Shown here: positions 18,400 through 27,554 of the stretch, one piece after another
Position numbering within the stretch: the stretch's first letter is position 1
How the letters are laid out: each line of letters starts with the position of its first letter
Assembly: GCF_020035535.1 (NCBI RefSeq)
Contig: NZ_CP083349.1
Coordinates: 2,046,001-2,110,000, forward strand
Direction: 5' to 3'
Length of the DNA stretch: 64,000 nucleotides
Origin: Ensifer adhaerens
Lineage (GTDB): Bacteria > Pseudomonadota > Alphaproteobacteria > Rhizobiales > Rhizobiaceae
Position numbers and translations under genes: made by a program
Notes under the pieces: model-generated
Database searches by the model: none
Seen by the model: only the letters and a program-made list of their open reading frames with translations
Told to the model about the DNA's origin: nothing

Positions 18400-19138
18400 C
18401 TACCGCTTGTTGCGACCTGCCGAAAAAAGCCGGCCATAGTCGACGCGGCGCATGCCGTCGGGGCCGCGGCTGACGACATCGGGGCGGGATTTTTCCACCT
18501 CTTGCGCCATCACGCCGAGATGTTTCGGGCCACGTCCGGCCTCGCTCTTGTAGCGGTACTCGTAGAGAGAATGCCCATCCAACTTGCCGACCTTCTTGAT
18601 GTCCTTTTTCAGGCGACGGTCTGACGGCTTCGGTAAGGCACCAAGAATGCTCCCGAGCACACTGCTGATGCCTTCTCGCTTCTGATTGTACGCCGCCACG
18701 CGGTTCTGATAGTCCTGCTGCACCATCCCGGCATAATCCACCGGCTCAATCCTCTGCCCCTGCGTCGGGACAAAATTCGGGCTACTAACCTGGGCGCCCG
18801 ATAGCAGGCTCGAAATCTCGTTGATCGGCTGGTTTCGCTGGGCATACATCTCGTTGAGATATTGCGCCCGCGCGGCGTTCTGCGCCGCAAGCTGCGCCTG
18901 CTGGGCGTTGAAGCTCTGGTCCTTCGCCGGTTGATGTGTTCTTCTCAAAAGGAAGAATAAGACCCCGCCGCCAGTTCTCAGGGCTCGCATCTTCGGCATG
19001 CCGTTCGACAGGTGTTCGACGAGGACCCGTCTCGTCGCGAAAATCCCTGAGTTCAAGAGGCGTCGCCGCTCCGACCAGCGAACGGCCAGTCAGAAGCCCA
19101 CCGGGGTCGTAAGCCAGCCTGTTGGTTCTGTCCGTCAT
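18400..19138 (-). pseudogene. Frame-broken phage protein ending in an S74 chaperone domain
   Basis: Translation starts at 19138 inside an ATGA overlap with the portal stop (MTDRTNRLAYDPGGLLTGR). This frame stays sensible for about 65 residues, then degenerates. A second frame carries the 3' part to 18400: a helical stretch (NAQQAQLAAQNAARAQ, QPINEISSLLSG) and a C-terminal intramolecular chaperone/S74 domain (SDRRLKKDIKKVGKL, HLGVMAQEVEKSRPDV). The switch lies around 18930-18960. Related S74 proteins are several hundred residues, so this looks like a deletion that joined one gene's start to another's end out of frame. A simple frameshift, or programmed shifting, is less likely. Confidence 0.6.
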
Positions 19139-21192
19139 CCCGGCAACCCTCCGATATGCGCTGTCGTCAGCGCCGTTCCGCCGGCCATTTCGGCCAGGTT
19201 CTGCTCGCGTTTCAGGTTGAGTTCGGCGTCGATCTGGTAGCGTTTGAGCGCGCCATTCTGCTGGATCTCCGCAAGCTTCAGCTCGCGCTCCATCTCCAGC
19301 TTGCGCCTGGCGTTTTCGCCGTCCATGCGCGCCTTCTCGTTCGCCAGCTGCATCTGCATCTGCAGTTGCTGCATGCCGAGGTCAGGCTGTTGCTGCGGTT
19401 GGGCCGCCTGCATCCGCCGCTGGATGTCTTCGGGCGTCGGCTTGGTGAAGTAGAGATCAGGCGATTTCAGCCCCGCCGCCTCCACGGTCTTGGCAATGCC
19501 GTTGTAGAGATTGTCCGGCGAGACGTAAGGGTTGTCGGGCCCGAGCGTCGTCAGCAGCTTTTCCTGCAATTGCTGGATCATCTGGATCATCAGCATGTCG
19601 CGCTCGCGCGTTCCGGCACCAAGCCCGGTGTTGACGGTCGCATCCATGCCGGCGTTCCAGTGGCGCGGGTCGAAGGTCACCCATTTGCCGCGAAGCCTGA
19701 CCGCCCGCGGCCGGTCCTGGTGCTTGATGGTCAGCCCGAGCAGGCCCTTGAACACCCGCCTGAGCCCTTGCGCAAAGGTGCGCACCATCAGCTCCGTCTG
19801 GCCGATGCCCGCCTGTTCGACGAGTGCCGTCGCCTTCGCCGTCATGTTCTGCAACGCATCCGGCGCCATGCCGCTGGAGGCATCGGAAATCCCGGTGCGA
19901 TCGGTCGCCTCCTGGTCAAGATAGCCGAGCATGGAGAAGGACTCGCGCGCCACGAAGGGCACCGCCGTGTAGCCGACGGCGCCGCGCACATCGACGCCCT
20001 GGCCGACGCGGATCGGCTGGCCGAATTTTGGGTTCAGCACCGATTCCGGGTTCTGGATAACCCCTTCCTGCACGATCGGCTGCTGGTTGTTCTGCCAGTA
20101 GAGATTGTCGAGCGTCTGGCGCAGAAGCACGGTCTTCACCCGCTGGATCTCCGCCATGTCGTCGGTGATCGCATTGCCCTCGCGCTGGTGCGGCCGTCGC
20201 TCCGTGATGAGATCGGCAAAGGGCACCTCGTCCCATTCCGCATCTTCGAGCAGATTGTCGGCCCCGGTTCCACCGGCAAAGACCAGGCGGCGGAGTTCCG
20301 CAATGCCATCGTCGTCGGCATCGACCTTCACATAGAGCTCGTAATAGTCGACCTCCTGCAGCGCCGTCGCGGTCTCCTCGCCGTCGCCGAAGATGCCGCG
20401 CCGGCGCGCAAACTCCTCGTCCTCGCCGTCCGCCTCGCCGGCAATGGCAAAGCCTTCGACCAAGTCGCGGTCGTAGCCCATGGCGATCAGGTCCGAGCGG
20501 CGCATCCGCCGCTTGATCCCGGCAATCGGGCTATCGTCGATCGAGATCGCATCCGGATGCACGAGGAATTCTTCGAGCGGCACTGCGGCAAGCCGGGTCG
20601 CGCCGCGCTCGGCGGTGCGGCGAATCTTCACAGTGAAGACCGGCTGCTCCACCGGCCCGGTCGGCAGCTCGATCCGCTCGGTCGTCTGTGCCTGTTCCAG
20701 CACCTCCACCGTATCGTCGGCAATGAGCTGCACCAGCGCTGCCTCGTCGAGCCCGCTATGGGTCGAAACCTCGACGCACTTTTTCTTCTCGTACCACCAG
20801 CGGATCACGCCATTGCCGAGCTTCAGCGCGTCGTGCGCTGCATCCTGCACGGCGTCATAGCCGTCGCTTTCGGGAAAGACGATGTAGTTGATGTAGTCGG
20901 TCGCCTGCTCCGCACCCGCCTCGTCGCCCTGGTTGACCGGCTGGTATTCCACCACCTTGTCATTGCCGAGCACGGTGCGGATGAGCGACGGCAACACCTT
21001 CTTCACCGCCGCCCGCACATCGCGCGAAACCACCTTGGAGCGGTTGGCCTCCGCCGGCACGTCGGCCATCACCCCGTCATAATATTCCATCGCCCGGACC
21101 CGCGCCGCCGAAAGCTGGTCGCGATAGTCCTCGCAATCCCTGACGAGCTGGCTCACCATCTCAGTCAGTTCCATTTTCGTCATCGCAGCCAT
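19135..21192 (-). CDS. Phage portal protein (P22-like)
   Basis: A 685-residue protein. The start (SQLVRDCEDYRDQLSAARVR, then MEYYDG) and the LGNGVIRWWYEKK and FADLITERRPHQREG segments are typical of P22-like portals of rhizobial phages. The last 100 residues are glutamine-rich coiled coil (QPQQQPDLGMQQLQMQMQLA), as in the portal barrel. Portals form the dodecameric DNA gate of the capsid. It follows the large terminase with no gap. In intact relatives scaffold and capsid genes follow; here they are missing. Confidence 0.82.
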   Translation of the reverse strand: MAAMTKMELTEMVSQLVRDCEDYRDQLSAARVRAMEYYDGVMADVPAEANRSKVVSRDVRAAVKKVLPSLIRTVLGNDKVVEYQPVNQGDEAGAEQATDYINYIVFPESDGYDAVQDAAHDALKLGNGVIRWWYEKKKCVEVSTHSGLDEAALVQLIADDTVEVLEQAQTTERIELPTGPVEQPVFTVKIRRTAERGATRLAAVPLEEFLVHPDAISIDDSPIAGIKRRMRRSDLIAMGYDRDLVEGFAIAGEADGEDEEFARRRGIFGDGEETATALQEVDYYELYVKVDADDDGIAELRRLVFAGGTGADNLLEDAEWDEVPFADLITERRPHQREGNAITDDMAEIQRVKTVLLRQTLDNLYWQNNQQPIVQEGVIQNPESVLNPKFGQPIRVGQGVDVRGAVGYTAVPFVARESFSMLGYLDQEATDRTGISDASSGMAPDALQNMTAKATALVEQAGIGQTELMVRTFAQGLRRVFKGLLGLTIKHQDRPRAVRLRGKWVTFDPRHWNAGMDATVNTGLGAGTRERDMLMIQMIQQLQEKLLTTLGPDNPYVSPDNLYNGIAKTVEAAGLKSPDLYFTKPTPEDIQRRMQAAQPQQQPDLGMQQLQMQMQLANEKARMDGENARRKLEMERELKLAEIQQNGALKRYQIDAELNLKREQNLAEMAGGTALTTAHIGGLPG

Positions 21193-22560
21193 CTAGAGAA
21201 CCTTCCGATCGGTAAAGGCCCAGGCGGCGCTGTCCGCCTTCACCCGGGCAAAGCGTTTCATCATCAGCGCGTAGCGGCTGGCCGAAATCACGTCGTCGCG
21301 TTCCTTGACGATCCGGCCGTCCTTGCGGTGGTAGAGCCTGAATTCCTCGAACCAGTCGCCAACGGTCGAAAACACCTTGAAGCGCCCGGTCTGCATCCTT
21401 TGCAGCATGTCGGAAATCCCCGCCTCGACGCCGTTGGTGCCGTCGTCGAAGGTGGCTCTTTCAGGCAGCATGACGAGCCCCTGCCCGCGATATTGCGCGG
21501 CGAGCTGCTCGCCCGAGCCCTTGTCGTGCTGCAGACCGTCATGCGGCCAAGCCCAGGGAAGCCAGGCCCCCCAGGGTTTCAGGCTCGCCGCATGGATGAT
21601 CGGCGTCGCCTCGCGCTCGCGGTAACTGCGGGTCACGTAGAAGACGTCCGCGTCCCGGTCCCAGGCGCAGAGTGCGGCGGCAAAGGGGTGGTCCCAGCCG
21701 AAATCAAGCCCGCCGATCTGCACCCAGTGCCGGGGGATCTCGAAGGGCTCGACCCGGATCTGCTCCTCCGTCACCGGGAAGATCCGGCCGGAACCGAGCG
21801 TCGGCACGCCCTTGGTGCGCGCTTCCTTCTCGTGTGCCGGATAGCTGGCGACGATCTTCGCCCGTTCTTCCGGCGTATAATGTTCGGCATCGTCGATCGT
21901 CATGGTCACCACCGTCCGGTCGTCTGATGGCTCCAGCAAATAGCGGCTGACGACCGAGCTCATGCCCTTGAGCGGCGTAAACGTCACGGCGACCGATCCG
22001 CCCGTTGCATTGGTGCGGGTGATGCCCTCGAAATAGACGTCCTCCGGCGGCTCCTCGTCGAACCAGACATAGTCCACGGTGTTTGCCTGCCACTTCGCCC
22101 GCCCCTGCTCGTAGGCTTTAAGGAGCAGCGTCGAAGTACCGCCGCTTGCGTGGCGCACCGTCACACTGTCGAGGGCTCCTGAAGCACTGGACCTGCGCGT
22201 CCAGCCTGCAAGCGCCGCTTTCGGCAGATAGCCGGTGCCCCAGTCCTCCTCGCTCATCGGCGGGCCGACGAGCAGCCGCTGCACGCCATCGCGTGTCAGC
22301 TCGTGCGATTCCGATCCGCCGATCATTGTGATCGGCCGGTCGAACCGTCGGCCCGCCCACCAATGAGGATAGTCTCCGGTCAGGTGCATCGCCGCTTCGG
22401 CGGCGCCGGCCAGCGTCTTGCCGAGCTGGTTGCCGGCCATGAACAGCCGCTCGCGAAAGGTCGCACCCGCCGCGTGAAATTCCGTCTGCTTCGCATAGGG
22501 CCGGTAATAGGAAAGCCTATGCGTCTTCTGCCGCCGCCCGATCTCCATCGCCAGTTCCAT
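21193..22560 (-). CDS. Phage terminase large subunit
   Basis: About 455 residues. The ATPase half has Walker A GNQLGKTLAG and Walker B VDYVWFDEEPP; the RNase H-like nuclease half has LDFGWDHPFAA and a late KERDDVISASRYALM with acidic residues. It packages DNA at the portal. Starts at 22632, 22560 and 22548 are all in frame; I take 22560 because the longer form would overlap the small subunit by 116 bases. The stop directly abuts the portal start. Confidence 0.82.
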   Translation of the reverse strand: MELAMEIGRRQKTHRLSYYRPYAKQTEFHAAGATFRERLFMAGNQLGKTLAGAAEAAMHLTGDYPHWWAGRRFDRPITMIGGSESHELTRDGVQRLLVGPPMSEEDWGTGYLPKAALAGWTRRSSASGALDSVTVRHASGGTSTLLLKAYEQGRAKWQANTVDYVWFDEEPPEDVYFEGITRTNATGGSVAVTFTPLKGMSSVVSRYLLEPSDDRTVVTMTIDDAEHYTPEERAKIVASYPAHEKEARTKGVPTLGSGRIFPVTEEQIRVEPFEIPRHWVQIGGLDFGWDHPFAAALCAWDRDADVFYVTRSYREREATPIIHAASLKPWGAWLPWAWPHDGLQHDKGSGEQLAAQYRGQGLVMLPERATFDDGTNGVEAGISDMLQRMQTGRFKVFSTVGDWFEEFRLYHRKDGRIVKERDDVISASRYALMMKRFARVKADSAAWAFTDRKVL

Positions 22561-22906
22561 CCGCTCCCGAAGAAGCGAGGAAAGGCCTGATGGTCTGGTC
22601 GAGTTTCTGGATCCGCTCAAGAAGTTGTTCATCCGTCATCTCGCCGATCTGGTTGGCATTGATGGTCACGTCCTTCGGCATCAGCGCCGCCACGGCCTTG
22701 AGGAAATCATGCGGGTTCTTCTCGATCAGCGCGTGGATCGCCGCCGCCCCCCGGCTCTCCCAGGCCGAAAGCATGTCCTCCAGAAAGAGCTCGCCGAGCT
22801 TGGTGCGCACCGCCTTGCGTGCACGCGGCCGGGGGATCGCCCCTGCCCGATCCGCACGCGGCAGAAAGCGCCCGGTCTTCGGGTCCTTGGCAGGTTTGCT
22901 TGTCAT
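22517..22906 (-). CDS. Terminase small subunit-like protein
   Basis: A 129-residue protein. It opens with a basic tail (KDPKTGRFLP, then RPRARKAVRTK), has a helical middle (LGELFLEDMLSAWESRGAAA and MPKDVTINANQIGEMTDEQL) and an acidic end. Such sequences sit directly before large terminases in rhizobial phages and are thought to recognise the packaging site. ATG at 22906 has GGAG at 9 bases. It is the first gene of the minus-strand late operon. Confidence 0.65.
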   Translation of the reverse strand: MTSKPAKDPKTGRFLPRADRAGAIPRPRARKAVRTKLGELFLEDMLSAWESRGAAAIHALIEKNPHDFLKAVAALMPKDVTINANQIGEMTDEQLLERIQKLDQTIRPFLASSGADGTGDGDRAAAEDA

Positions 22907-23324
22907 GGGTTTTGCTCCAGGCAGGCGCCGCGGCCGGTCGCGGCAGCCGCAGCATTGGCGAGATCGCCTTCGGCCCCGCGGTCCGGCACCTCGCCTTTGC
23001 TCGAACGGCTCAGGGCAGTTGCCAATCGTCAAGCGCCGTGCGCGCTCGCCGCAGAGGGCGCGCGAAGCGTGACAGCCGGTCACAGAAAATTGCGGATGTC
23101 ACGCCTGATGTCACGCTTGCGAACTTGACTTCAGGTTGTATTCGTTCATCAATACTTCGCGTCGGCTCGCCCTGCCTCGGGCCTCCCCGGCGGAAGTGCA
23201 GCACCTGTGCCGATGCTTCGCAGGCGTAAGCCAGCAAAGAGCCAAAGTAGTTCAAATTTTTGAATAGTTTGTCAGTCTAGCAGCCTCGCGGCGGGAACCA
23301 TGCAATGAATGCAACAGGTGCCAG
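22907..23324. promoter_or_regulatory. Divergent control region ahead of the phage late genes
   Basis: A 418-base gap between the divergent terminase operon and the Sel1 gene, with no convincing gene. It holds a direct repeat of GATGTCACGC (23095-23104 and 23107-23116) and a dyad TTCAAATTTTTGAA at 23251-23264 in an AT-rich patch. Both are candidate regulator sites. Exact promoters cannot be assigned. Confidence 0.4.
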
Positions 23325-23693
23325 ATGATCCGCAGCACGTTCAGCAAGTTGAAGGCCATTTTCACCCCGCGGCCTTCGGCAAGGAATATCTCGCCCAGGT
23401 TGCTTGAACTGGCCACCTCGGGAAACGTCGACGCCCAGGCAAAACTGGCTGAAATCTACTTCAACGACGGCGGCGAGGAACACTACGCCGCCTCGCTTCA
23501 CTGGAACCGGCAGGCCGCCCGACAGGGCCATCTCGCCGCGCAGGCTCGTCTCGTCACGATCTATCAAAGAGGCCTTGGCGTCGAACGTGACCTGAAAGAG
23601 GCCTCACGGTGGCTGCGCAACATCGGGCAACCGCGCTCGCGCGGCGAGTCCGTCCGCGCCGTTTCCGGCAAGATCGTCAAACAGGAAGCATAA
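23325..23693 (+). CDS. Sel1-repeat protein
   Basis: A 122-residue protein with two Sel1-like repeats (residues about 30-100: GNVDAQAKLAEIYFNDGG, AARQGHLAAQARLVTIYQRG, LGVERDLKEASRWL). Such repeats form a protein-binding alpha-solenoid. No signal peptide is seen, so it is probably cytoplasmic. Whether it belongs to the prophage or to the host is unclear. Confidence 0.7.
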   Translation: MIRSTFSKLKAIFTPRPSARNISPRLLELATSGNVDAQAKLAEIYFNDGGEEHYAASLHWNRQAARQGHLAAQARLVTIYQRGLGVERDLKEASRWLRNIGQPRSRGESVRAVSGKIVKQEA

Positions 23694-24104
23694 CGAGCGA
23701 CAGCCGGTCTCTATCCTCTTGCCCGACTACCGCTAGGGCGGTGCGAGAACCGCGCCATTGCGTCAGGCCGAACGTTTCAAGCCGCACCCGGAATCAAAAA
23801 GGCCGCTTCAATGACGAAACGGCCAGCCTGCAATATCCTTAGCCCGCTTCCCGTCGCTTGGCAAGCCCTCCCGCCAAACTTTGTTTCCGTTTTGTTCGTT
23901 TTTCACGAACCGCATCCCACTCCTCTCCGGCGTTACCGGCAACTCAGGCGTCGTTTGGTGATATAATTGCGCCCGGCGCGCAACGCTGCCAGCGCCTGGC
24001 GTCCTACACGGCAATGGATCGTCGGGCAGGCCAGAGCGCGCGCCGGTGTCCGGTTCGATGGTGAGGCGGCCGAAGGCCCGCTCCCACGATGACGGGAGGA
24101 TTTC
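23694..24104. other. Intergenic stretch without a supported gene
   Basis: Several frames are open but none has both a sensible composition and a ribosome site. The only clear signal is a minus-strand hairpin GGCCG/CGGCC followed by TTTTT at about 23797-23826, which could be the terminator of an unrecognised short transcript from the right. Confidence 0.4.
23797..23826 (-). terminator. Minus-strand hairpin with T-run
   Basis: On the minus strand GGCCG, a 14-base loop and CGGCC are followed by TTTTT. The arms are short, so this is tentative, and no gene is seen upstream of it on that strand. Confidence 0.4.
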
Positions 24105-24302
24105 ATGACCCCACGATTTCTGATTGTCGCTGTGATCGCGGCGCTTGTTGCGCTTGCCGGCTGCACCACCGACCAGGCCAGTCGCAATACTGCCCCTGCC
24201 CCAAGCCCGGGCATGCAAGGCGGCCAAAGCATGGGTGGCGGGAGCATGGGTGGCGGAGGCATGGGTGGCGGAGGCATGGGTGGCGGAAGCTCCGGCTACT
24301 AG
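24105..24302 (+). CDS. Small lipoprotein with Met-Gly repeats
   Basis: A 65-residue protein: signal peptide with lipobox LAGC near residue 20, a short linker, then a tail of four SMGGG/GMGGG units ending SSGY. The DNA has a 15-base tandem repeat (ATGGGTGGCGGAGGC and close variants) four times at 24231-24290, so the tail can change length by slippage. Function unknown. Confidence 0.65.
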   Translation: MTPRFLIVAVIAALVALAGCTTDQASRNTAPAPSPGMQGGQSMGGGSMGGGGMGGGGMGGGSSGY

Positions 24303-24477
24303 CGCACCGCACCTTTAGGCGCGGGTGGCGCCATCCTTCGCACGTCGCCCCGCATCGGCCATTTCAGATTGAACCTCCGGCGCCGAAGTGCGTTGAGTAA
24401 CCATGACGCGCATTCTCGGTGCCACGCCATTTGTTTGCGCGCATTCTGTGTTAAGCTTCCCTTGGGAGGAAAATGCC

Positions 24478-24609
24478 ATGGAGAATTTCTTCGCACTCGC
24501 CGCCATCGTCGTCGGCTCCGCCATCTTGGGGCTCGCGCTTGCCTACGGAATGCGCCGCAAGGACGCGCACCGTCCGCCCGATCATGACGACGCCCGGTTG
24601 AAATTCTAG
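24478..24609 (+). CDS. Small single-pass membrane protein
   Basis: A 43-residue protein: MENFFALAAIVVGSAILGLA forms one membrane helix, followed by a short basic and acidic tail ending RLKF. The ATG at 24478 is preceded by a strong GGGAGG at 8 bases, which picks this start over longer frames. Function unknown. Confidence 0.6.
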   Translation: MENFFALAAIVVGSAILGLALAYGMRRKDAHRPPDHDDARLKF

Positions 24610-24878
24610 GGCACAGGTTCTTCCGCAATAGGGCTTTCGGCGCGGCCATCTGCGCACGGCGCTCCATGCTGCTCGCACGGCACCGCCAGCGATCCGGCGG
24701 AGTTGCTTTGCAATCCCCGCGAGATTCATTCGGACGCCGCCAGGCGTCGCTCTCGCAACGACTCCGATGAAATTTCGCCTGCTTGTCGCTGGCCCCGCCG
24801 CCGCACTTCCATTTCCTGCCTCAGCCGAACTCTCCCCCGACAAACCAGACGTGGGCGAGAAAGGTCAGGGCGCTTTTC

Positions 24879-25088
24879 ATGAACAACCTCCCGTCTCCTA
24901 AAGAAGACAAGCCCGGGAATGGCGGGTTGTCGTGGCTATGTCCGCAGGTCGTCGACGCGGCCGCCATGCCGATGCTGCGAAAAACGACGAAACTGCCGGT
25001 CTTTACGCCTGGCATGAATGACGCCGAACGCATGCTCAGGATGCCTGTCGTGTTCTTGGGCAAGGAACCGGGCACGGCGGGTCGCTAG
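24879..25088 (+). CDS. Hypothetical protein
   Basis: A 69-residue frame (MNNLPSPKEDKPGNGGLSW) with a C-terminal LPVFTPGMNDAERMLRMPVV. Composition is protein-like and it does not overlap another gene, but the ribosome site is weak and no family is recognised. Confidence 0.4.
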   Translation: MNNLPSPKEDKPGNGGLSWLCPQVVDAAAMPMLRKTTKLPVFTPGMNDAERMLRMPVVFLGKEPGTAGR

Positions 25089-25216
25089 CCTCGCCGCCTG
25101 CGAACCGGCAAAGTCCCACTTCGGCCCGCGCTCGCCTACCCTGTGCTCGGGCCGCCGGAACCTTTCCCGCCCCCTCGCCTTACTCCCTGGACACGAGCAA
25201 ACAAGGAGATGCGAGG

Positions 25217-25519
25217 ATGAGCAAGGCGAACCCGAAATCGCGCGATCCCAGCCAGACACCGGACGATCGGTCGCAACCCGTCGAACCGAACGTCGTGCCC
25301 ATCGGCAGGATCCCGCCCTTGCCGGCCGATCAGGTGCCCGAGGGCGATGACCTGCCGCCCGGCGACCAGGGCCGCGTGCCGCCGATTCCGAGTCGCGATG
25401 AGGCCAATGTGAACCCGGACGATGCCCTGCCGGAAGACAGCGAGGAGAAGATCCTCGACGACGATCCGGGACGCGAAAAGACCCGCTTCGACGAGGAGCT
25501 TCCGAAAAGCAGCCGCTAG
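25217..25519 (+). CDS. Acidic, proline-rich disordered protein
   Basis: A 100-residue protein rich in P, D and E with no hydrophobic core; it opens MSKANPKSRDPSQTPDDRSQ and ends ELPKSSR. An intrinsically disordered cytoplasmic protein is the best reading. The start has a strong AAGGAG plus GAGG before ATG. Function unknown. Confidence 0.6.
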   Translation: MSKANPKSRDPSQTPDDRSQPVEPNVVPIGRIPPLPADQVPEGDDLPPGDQGRVPPIPSRDEANVNPDDALPEDSEEKILDDDPGREKTRFDEELPKSSR

Positions 25520-25602
25520 TGCGTTCTACAAAAAGCGGAAACCGGTGCCCGGTCCGGTGTCGCGTGACGTCAAAAGTCCGGACCACGCCAGTCGCCGACA
25601 TG

Positions 25603-25640
25603 AAAAGGCCCGCCGGTCACACCGACCGACGGGCCTTTCT
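25603..25640. terminator. Bidirectional terminator
   Basis: AAAGGCCCG and CGGGCCTTT arms with an inner CCGGTC/GACCG-type stem, A-run on the left and T-run on the right. It lies between the convergent acidic-protein gene and the BA14K gene and can serve both. Confidence 0.75.
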
Positions 25641-25659
25641 CTTCAAGGTTTCGCCTCTA

Positions 25660-26193
25660 TCAATAGGGCGAGTAGCACTGCTGGCGCGGGCCGCCATAGG
25701 GCTGGTAGCTGTTGTCGTAGGCGCGGTAGGAGCGGTAGCGCGAATAGCACCAGTCGACGTGGCTCTGGCTCACGCCCGGTTCATAGCGGCGCGCCGGCGG
25801 AGCGGCAATCGCGCCGCCGATCACGACCCCTGCGCCAAAGGCCGCCAGCGGGTACCACCAGCCGTCATTGTGGCGCCGATAGCCGTAGCGCTCATAGCGA
25901 TAGCCGCGGTAGCCATTATAGTAGCCCCCGTTCCAGCCCGGCCGATAGCCGCCGTTCCATCCCGGCCGGTAGCCCGGACGATAACCGGGACGGTAGGGCC
26001 GATACCCACCACCATGCCAGCGCTGACGATATCCGCCATGACCCCAGCCGTGGCCGTTGCCATGCCTGTCACGCACGAGCTCCACATCGCTCTTTTGCAC
26101 CCGCTCGATGGCGACTGCCGGTACGGCATTCGCCGGCGTGATGCCCGAAAGAGCCGTAACCGCCGCCAAAACGACGATGCCAATCTTCTTCAT
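25660..26193 (-). CDS. BA14K-family exported protein
   Basis: A 177-residue protein with a Sec signal ([17 protein letters not shown], cleaved near ANA), a long G/Y/R/W-rich repeat region (residues 45-100, units like [12 protein letters not shown]), a hydrophobic segment ([15 protein letters not shown]) and the C-terminal BA14K motif [19 protein letters not shown]. The family, first known as a Brucella immunoreactive antigen with lectin-like activity, is common in Rhizobiales. Location is envelope. Function here unknown. Confidence 0.8.
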   Translation of the reverse strand: MKKIGIVVLAAVTALSGITPANAVPAVAIERVQKSDVELVRDRHGNGHGWGHGGYRQRWHGGGYRPYRPGYRPGYRPGWNGGYRPGWNGGYYNGYRGYRYERYGYRRHNDGWWYPLAAFGAGVVIGGAIAAPPARRYEPGVSQSHVDWCYSRYRSYRAYDNSYQPYGGPRQQCYSPY

Positions 26194-26318
26194 TCCATCT
26201 CACCTGTCCGTTTGGAAACAGGCGCCAGTTTCGCGAAATGACGTGAACCTGCAATGAATGCGATATTCCTAATGTTAAATACAACCGAAAGCAGCGTAGA
26301 CGACAGGGTTTCCACGGC

Positions 26319-27383
26319 CTACCCGCGCAGCGTCAGCGCATGCGCGATTAGCGTTTCCACGGCCGCGCCATAGGAAATGCCGTCCGCCGCAAGCGCCTTG
26401 GCATACATGCTGATATTGGTGAAGCCGGGAATGGTGTTGATCTCGTTGATGACCAGGCTTCCGTCCGGCCGCAGGAAGAAATCGACGCGCGCCATGCCGG
26501 CGCAGGCAAGCGCCCGGAAGGCCCGCTCGGCCATCTCCTGCGCGTGCGCGCCCACCTCCTCGGCAAGCTCCGCCGGCACCTTCACGATCGCGCCGCCGGC
26601 GTCCACATATTTGGCGTCGTAGCTGTAGAAACCGTGGCTCTCCGCGGGGATGATCTCGCCCGGCCGCGATACGGTGAGCCTGCCCTTGGCGTCTTCCAGC
26701 ACCGAGCATTCGATCTCACGCGCCTGCACGAACTCTTCGATCAGCACCTTGTCGTCGTGGCGAAACGCCTCTTCCAGCGCCGCCGCAAGCCGCTCGAGGC
26801 TGTCGACACGGCTGACGCCGACGGAAGAGCCCTGCCGTGCGGGTTTGACGAAGACGGGCAGCCCCAAGGTCTCCAGGATGATTTCGGAGGAATAGGCGTC
26901 GTCCTGATGCAGCGCGATGGCGCGCGCGACCGGCAGCCCCTCGGCCGCAAGCAGGCGCTTGGCGAGCACCTTGTCCATTGCCGCCGCCGAAGCTGCAACG
27001 CCGCAGCCGACATAGGCGACATCGGCCGTCTCGGCATAGCCCTGCACCGTTCCGTCCTCGCCATAGGGCCCGTGCAGCACGGGAAAGATCAGGTCGACCG
27101 CGGGCAACAGCCCTTGCGTTCCGTCTTCGGCGATGGTGACCGCCCGCCCCTTGCCGCCCGGGATCAGCGCCACCTGCGTTCCCACCGCCGGAATGGCACG
27201 CGGCAGCTCACCGTCTTCAAGCGCGAGCAACAGCCAGCGCCCATCCCTGGTGATGCCGATCGGCACGATCTCGTAGCGGCTGCGATCGAGCGCGGCGACG
27301 ACGTTGCGCGCCGACATCAGCGAAACCTCATGCTCCGCCGAACGGCCACCAAACAACACGGCAATGCGCAACTTCTCCGTCAT
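26319..27383 (-). CDS. ddl: D-alanine--D-alanine ligase
   Basis: A 354-residue ATP-grasp ligase. The N-terminal FGGRSAEHEVSLMSARNV, the ATP-grasp VKPARQGSSVGVS, and the C-terminal INTIPGFTNISMYAKAL are Ddl signatures. It joins two D-alanines for peptidoglycan. The long form with an insert after the N-terminal domain is of DdlA type. ATG at 27383 follows GGAGGAAG. It is not in a division/cell-wall cluster, so it may be a second Ddl in the genome (inference). Confidence 0.88.
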   Translation of the reverse strand: MTEKLRIAVLFGGRSAEHEVSLMSARNVVAALDRSRYEIVPIGITRDGRWLLLALEDGELPRAIPAVGTQVALIPGGKGRAVTIAEDGTQGLLPAVDLIFPVLHGPYGEDGTVQGYAETADVAYVGCGVAASAAAMDKVLAKRLLAAEGLPVARAIALHQDDAYSSEIILETLGLPVFVKPARQGSSVGVSRVDSLERLAAALEEAFRHDDKVLIEEFVQAREIECSVLEDAKGRLTVSRPGEIIPAESHGFYSYDAKYVDAGGAIVKVPAELAEEVGAHAQEMAERAFRALACAGMARVDFFLRPDGSLVINEINTIPGFTNISMYAKALAADGISYGAAVETLIAHALTLRG

Positions 27384-27554
27384 GACGGCTTCCTCCAGAA
27401 TCGTGGCCAATGCTGATCCGCAAGGAAGCGGCCGAAGATGGCAACAAGACGTCAAGGAAATGTGCTATCGCTGCGACAGGAAAATTTTCTCAGCCGACGC
27501 TCTACGTTCGGGCGGCCAAGACCGCGAGAACGGATCCGAAGGAGACCCCCGCCC

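Noticed and set aside
19156..21927. A 923-codon plus-strand frame across portal and terminase genes
   Set aside because: Exact antisense of two recognised phage genes; His/Arg/Leu-rich with no motif.
14091..22906. CRISPR array or restriction-type defence locus in the phage region
   Set aside because: No regularly spaced repeats and no defence-family motifs were seen; the late genes are ordinary phage genes.
23010..23255. 81-codon minus-strand frame before the small terminase gene
   Set aside because: Composition is not protein-like and it covers the likely promoter region.
23808..24227. 139-codon minus-strand frame opposite the Met-Gly lipoprotein
   Set aside because: No ribosome site, mixed composition and overlaps a better gene.
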